Assembly: GCA_022376515.1 (NCBI GenBank)
Contig: WTXI01000080.1
Location: 62,001 to 126,000 of the forward strand
Length of the DNA: 64,000 bases
Reading direction: 5' to 3'
Source: Lactifluus volemus
Lineage: Eukaryota; Basidiomycota; Agaricomycetes; Russulales; Russulaceae
The notes beneath the pieces were generated by a model, which was given only the letters and a program-made list of their open reading frames with translations, was not told the origin of the DNA and did no database searches. How positions within the stretch are numbered: position 1 is the first letter of the stretch; each line of letters opens with the position of its first letter. This document shows positions 60,260 to 64,000 of this stretch, piece by piece. Made by a program: the position numbers and the translations under genes.

Positions 60260-60676
60260 TTAGGGGGAAGTCACGGAAACGCGGAAACGAAGCGAAACCA
60301 TTGAAACAGGAGGGCAGCGCGATCTGAGATTTGAGGGGCGAAGCGATTGTACGAGGCCGAGGGTCGGGTTTGCGCCTTCGGAGGGGAATTCGGAGGTTGA
60401 TGGCCGTCGCGGCGCAGCAAGAGGGAGACGAGCGGGCGCATGCGAATGGATGGCTGTATCGTAGTAGAGTACCGGGTCATCCGGTTGTGGCATGCACGCA
60501 AAAAAACCCCGCGTTGGCTTCAAACCTGAGTTGAAGAGGAGCGCCGCAGGTGCGTTGAAAGTCTGCGCTGTTCGCGTTTCTAGTGCTGCATGTGCCTGAT
60601 TTGTATACGAGGAGACGCGAACGCCTGGGCCGAGGATCGAAGGTGCTGCGTGGAGCGCTGCAGTCTGAGGACGCAC
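60260..60676 (-). pseudogene. Second, shorter copy of the 54950-55395 gene fragment
   Basis: Frame pieces ADFQRTCGAPLQLRFEANAG and FFACMPQPDDPVLYY match the fragment at 54950-55395, but one base change splits the frame. The homology stops before the LRKAAKAV part, where the 5' flank of MFS copy 6 begins. Confidence 0.6.
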
Positions 60677-61215
60677 TCGCGAGGGAGAGGTAAGAAAAGT
60701 CGGCTGGGGTGGTTGGAGCCGTGATCGTGATCTTGGTTGTGGTTGCGGTGGCGAAGGGAGTCGGCGACGGATTTCCCGGTCCTGGCGAGAAGCGAGGGCA
60801 GGTGGAGAGTTTTTGGGTAAGACGATCCGGACCTGCTTCCATGTCCCATCTCAACGATCGACCCAGCTTGATGATTGCGACAAGGAGCCGATGAAACTGA
60901 GCGGAGTCGTAGCCCCCGAGCCTTTGGAAAATGCCAAGGTTGCTCGCACAAAGCCTAAAAGGAGAGAATCGAAACACATCGATACAGGGGAGCATCAAGG
61001 ATTTTTATCCATGAGCAGCGTGGATGATAGGAGAATAGCAAATTGGCAGTAAGGCTACAAGGCGGCTGGGTCCTGGCAAGCATTTGCGTCTGAGCCGCTC
61101 GGCTGCCAGTGCATCCGATCGCTGGGCTACGTCACCTCATTGATTATCCATGTGCGACACCACCTGTCGCATGCCGAGAACAAGAGCCCTGCAAACGACC
61201 TCCCCAGCAACACCT
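60590..61215. repeat. Partner of the 55320-56210 spacer (MITE-free)
   Basis: Collinear with 55320-56210 but without the 150-bp MITE. It preserves the pre-insertion site at about 60937-60950. Confidence 0.88.
61110..61215 (-). pseudogene. Fossil 3' end of an MFS array gene (2)
   Basis: CGCTGGGCTACGTC, CATGCCGAGAACAAGAGCCC and CCCAGCAACACC keep the layout of the last MFS exon and match the fossil at 56085. It was duplicated with the surrounding spacer. No frame remains. Confidence 0.55.
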
Positions 61216-62086
61216 ATCAGGAAACCTGCACTAAACTTTTGTTGGGCTTGCTTGAGCTTGCAAAAGCTCCAGCGAGCCAAAAAAAAAAAAAAAGGACAAA
61301 AAGCAGCAAAAAGTAGCAAAAGTATAAAAGAAAACCTAGAGATACCTGTCAAAAGTTGCTTTCTGTTGTATTTTTTTTTTTTCAAAAAATTAAAAAAGTA
61401 CATAGTGATTTTAAAGGTCCAGGACAAATAAAAGTTGGGCTTTTTCACTTTTAGTGTGAGAAAGTGATAAAGCTTTTGCACAATGTTCTGATTGCCAGGT
61501 ATTGTTTTTTTCAGCAGTTCCTCGAAACACAAAGGAGCAAAGTGAGAGCCCAAAAAGTTGGAACCAGTGAAAGATGAAGCACGATGACTCGGGTCAACAG
61601 AACTGGGCAGTGAGATCAATTTGGAAGTGAAGCGGCCCCGCCGGCCCGGCGTTGTCTGGCCTTAGAAAGTGAGTTTGGTTAAGGTTGTTAAAAAATGATG
61701 TGGCGTATCGATATTTAACTTTTCGGGGACCTCCTGAGGCACACTCACGCTGTACGGATCTCATATGCTTCAAAGCTTTCATCAATCAACTGTGGTGTGG
61801 TTTACATATATATCTCATTACGCCCGCGGCTTCCATATTACGAAGTGAAACGATAGATCGAATATCAGGCGTTCACCAAAGGAGATAACCTCTGTATATA
61901 GCACTATCGATGCAAAGCTGTGTCTAATGCTACAACTGGCTTATTACAAGTCAACGACTGGGAAAGAGCGAAACATAAACAATGGAAAGAAAATTGGCTC
62001 GGATAACGCTGCAGAAGCGGAGGGGTCTTGGATGGCCCACCTCCTCTCGTATAATGTAAGATTGGTGCCCAATGCCGGGCTGTGGG
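61216..62086. other. AT-rich spacer before MFS copy 7
   Basis: Contains an A-run at about 61280 and a T-run at about 61368, with words similar to the AT-rich insert at 56413-56700 (TTTTTCACTTTT). 61495-61675 repeats 47540-47712. 61895-62086 repeats the 3' flank of copy 5. No gene. Confidence 0.55.
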
Positions 62087-64000
62087 TTACGCCTCATACT
62101 TTGCCTCAGACTCGGTCCCTGACACTTCCTTCATGCTCGTACGTTGCGGTAACAACTCCAGTTCCGATCGCTGGGCGACGTCTAACCTTCCCCAGTCCTC
62201 ATCTATCTCTGTATGCAACTTCAACTGCCGCATACCAAGACTAAACAAGAAGCCCGCGATCGAGATCCCGAGCACCGTCTGCCAGACCACCTTGAGCGCC
62301 TCCCCGAACGTGTTTCTCACCTCGTTCCTCAATGACGAGTTCAGCGTCGGAATCACCGGTATCGTCGCATACGCAATCTCAACTCCCTGCGGGAACTGCG
62401 CGAGGAACGACGCAGGTAGGTTTTTCTTCAGCTCATTCTGCAAAATGGCGCCGCCGACGGTGACACCCCAGATCTAGCATTTGCGGTCAGTTGACAGTTT
62501 AAGCTGTGAAGAGGAAAAACGTTGGTCGGGGGACTCACATAACCGAAGTTACGTGAGAAGGTGAACAGAGCCATTGCGGGAGCGGTCTGGGTGACTGGGA
62601 TGGACGCGAGGATAGGGAACAGAGAGACGACATAAATGATGCCAACAGCGCCACCGATGACAAGCTGGAACCCGACAGCCTTGGCCATACTGCTATCTGC
62701 CCGCAGTGTCGTCAGGATACCAGCGCCGACGACCATGAGTACCCAGCCAACATATGTCGGAATTATGTATTTGCCTGTCTTCTTGACCGCGACGCCTGCC
62801 ACGATCGCGATTAAGCTGATGCTGTACGACAGCCCGAACAAGTCGATGCCAGCACTGGTGGGAGATTTCTCCTTGCATGCTTCGAAGAAGACGGCGTACC
62901 AATCTGCCAGTTGCGAGTTTGCGGTGGAGACACCAGTCAGTGGCCTCGAACTCTCGACACGTGGAATTTTCACATACAACTCAAGCTCGCCAGAACCACA
63001 GCCATTATAAAATTTTGCAAATAACCGCTGGCACCAGTCCATTCCAGACGAAATAGAATTGGAACCTCAAAGTGGTTAAGTAAATAATTGTTTCATGTCT
63101 TGGGGAAATAACTCACGACAGGCGGTTTACAAAAGTAGAACTCATAGATGACGAAGAGACCCAGTCCCACGAGACCAAAAATCAGAGGCACCAGGACATG
63201 GGAAGATGACCACGGATAACGCACACCTCCCCACGTCAGCCCGATAACGACGGAGGTAATGGATCCTGTGATCAGAATATTTCCACTGGCAGCAAAGGTA
63301 AGATCGCCTGGGCTCTGTGTTGTAGCAATCCGAATTCCATGTACTTACATGAAATCCATTTTACTGAGCTTCTCTCTCAGAGTCGCAGGTGGGGTTTTGA
63401 GACGCATGAAGAGTATGACGAGAGTTGCGTTGAAGGCACATATGGGTAGGTTGAGATCTGGGCGTTTCATTTACGACACTGACCAGCACCATCAACAGAA
63501 TTCAACTTACAAAATATCCATCTCCTACGTAAAAGGATTGAGAATGTCTGGTAAGAGTTGGGTTGCGAACGAGACGCTCACCATTGCCCTTGCTGAGCCA
63601 ATGACCCACCAATGACTGGACCAACGCCACCACCGATTGCCCAAGAGCTATTTGGCATCAGCAACATTCGAGTCGCAAAAAGTGGGAGCACGCACAGTGC
63701 CATGAAGCCGCTGAATGTACCACGCTCCCTGAGCGTGACCAGATCAGATAACATAATTTGCATTGACGCTGTAATTGCTCCTGCCCCCAACCCCTGTATG
63801 GCTTTTGGGTGGAATATTTCAGTAGGTGCACGGCCGTTTGGGGAAATACAACACGCACTTCTTCCAGCAATGAGCATATTCATACTCGATGCAGCACCGG
63901 AAATGGTGCTTCCGAGAGCGAAGAGGAAGAGCGCAGTCAGCATGATGGGCCGTCGTCCTATAATCTAATTATGATGCAGAATTATTTAGATGTGTGTTGC
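62087..64000 (-). CDS. MFS transporter array copy 7 (DHA2-type), 5' end cut
   Basis: Subfamily B, nearly identical to copy 5. Visible exons run from IIGRRPIMLTALFLFALGS through TIQGLGAGAITASMQIMLSD, SSWAIGGGVGPVIGGSLAQQ, GNILITGSITSVVIGLTWGG, SMAKAVGFQLVIGG, VTQTAPAMALFTFSRNFGYV and ILQNELKKN to the tail DEDWGRLDVAQRSELELLPQ and the stop at 62087. No break is seen. The first two exons (start codon, TM1 and TM2) lie beyond base 64000. The tail differs from copy 5 more than the rest does. Confidence 0.87.

Noticed and set aside
61280..61385. Paired A-run and T-run as a possible inverted-repeat element
   Set aside because: The flanking sequence is not complementary and no target duplication is seen; treated as AT-rich low complexity.
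34360..63968. Plus-strand ORFs of 60-150 aa opposite the MFS exons
   Set aside because: They are shadows of the minus-strand exons, recur in every copy at the same place and cross introns without splice logic.
33707..64000. Secondary-metabolite gene cluster around the efflux pumps
   Set aside because: No PKS, NRPS, terpene synthase, P450 or cluster regulator is visible between or beside the copies; only spacers, MITEs and relics.

Overview
The window looks like nuclear DNA of an Agaricomycete (mushroom-forming basidiomycete). Genes carry many introns of about 45-65 nt with GT..AG borders. MED12, a hexose transporter, THI4, an F-box protein and 14-TMS MFS transporters read like basidiomycete family members. 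The transposons include a Plavaka transposase and a hAT transposase. Family assignments come from recognising the translations by eye; no database search was run.

Layout. (1) 1-7384: two ordinary plus-strand genes, the 3' part of a sugar transporter and a complete-looking MED12. (2) 8346-32270: a block of 23.9 kb bounded by a 17-bp perfect inverted terminal repeat (TAGTGTTGCCACGGTCC) and an 8-bp direct repeat (GACGGTAA) immediately outside both ends, the signature of a hAT insertion. Inside are an unrecognised two-exon gene, a nested 7.7-kb Plavaka element (TIRs at 11747 and 19461) with a transposase and a divergent partner gene, a frameshifted gene relic, an apparently intact hAT transposase, LINE 3' scraps, and a THI4 gene split by an F-box gene fragment. 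Units of a 129-bp repeat sit near both ends in inverted orientation. A further inverted repeat lies outside the TSDs (8092 and 32756), suggesting that the large element landed inside an older, smaller one. (3) 33.7-64 kb: seven minus-strand tandem copies of one DHA2-type MFS transporter gene, plus one internal fragment and two fossil 3' ends, separated by spacers that are themselves copies of one another. Copies 5 and 6 read as intact and copy 7 is intact as far as the window shows. Copies 1-4 carry 1-bp frameshifts. Two clean MITEs (281 bp with TA TSD, 150 bp with TAA TSD) lie in the spacer between copies 5 and 6. The empty site of the second is preserved in a duplicated spacer.

How the parts relate. 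The left end is core genome (transcription and sugar uptake). The middle is a transposon-in-transposon stack that appears to carry captured gene pieces. The right is a birth-and-death array of efflux-type transporters. No biosynthetic genes accompany the array, so the transported substrate is unknown. Exon borders are inferred by hand and are approximate unless stated.
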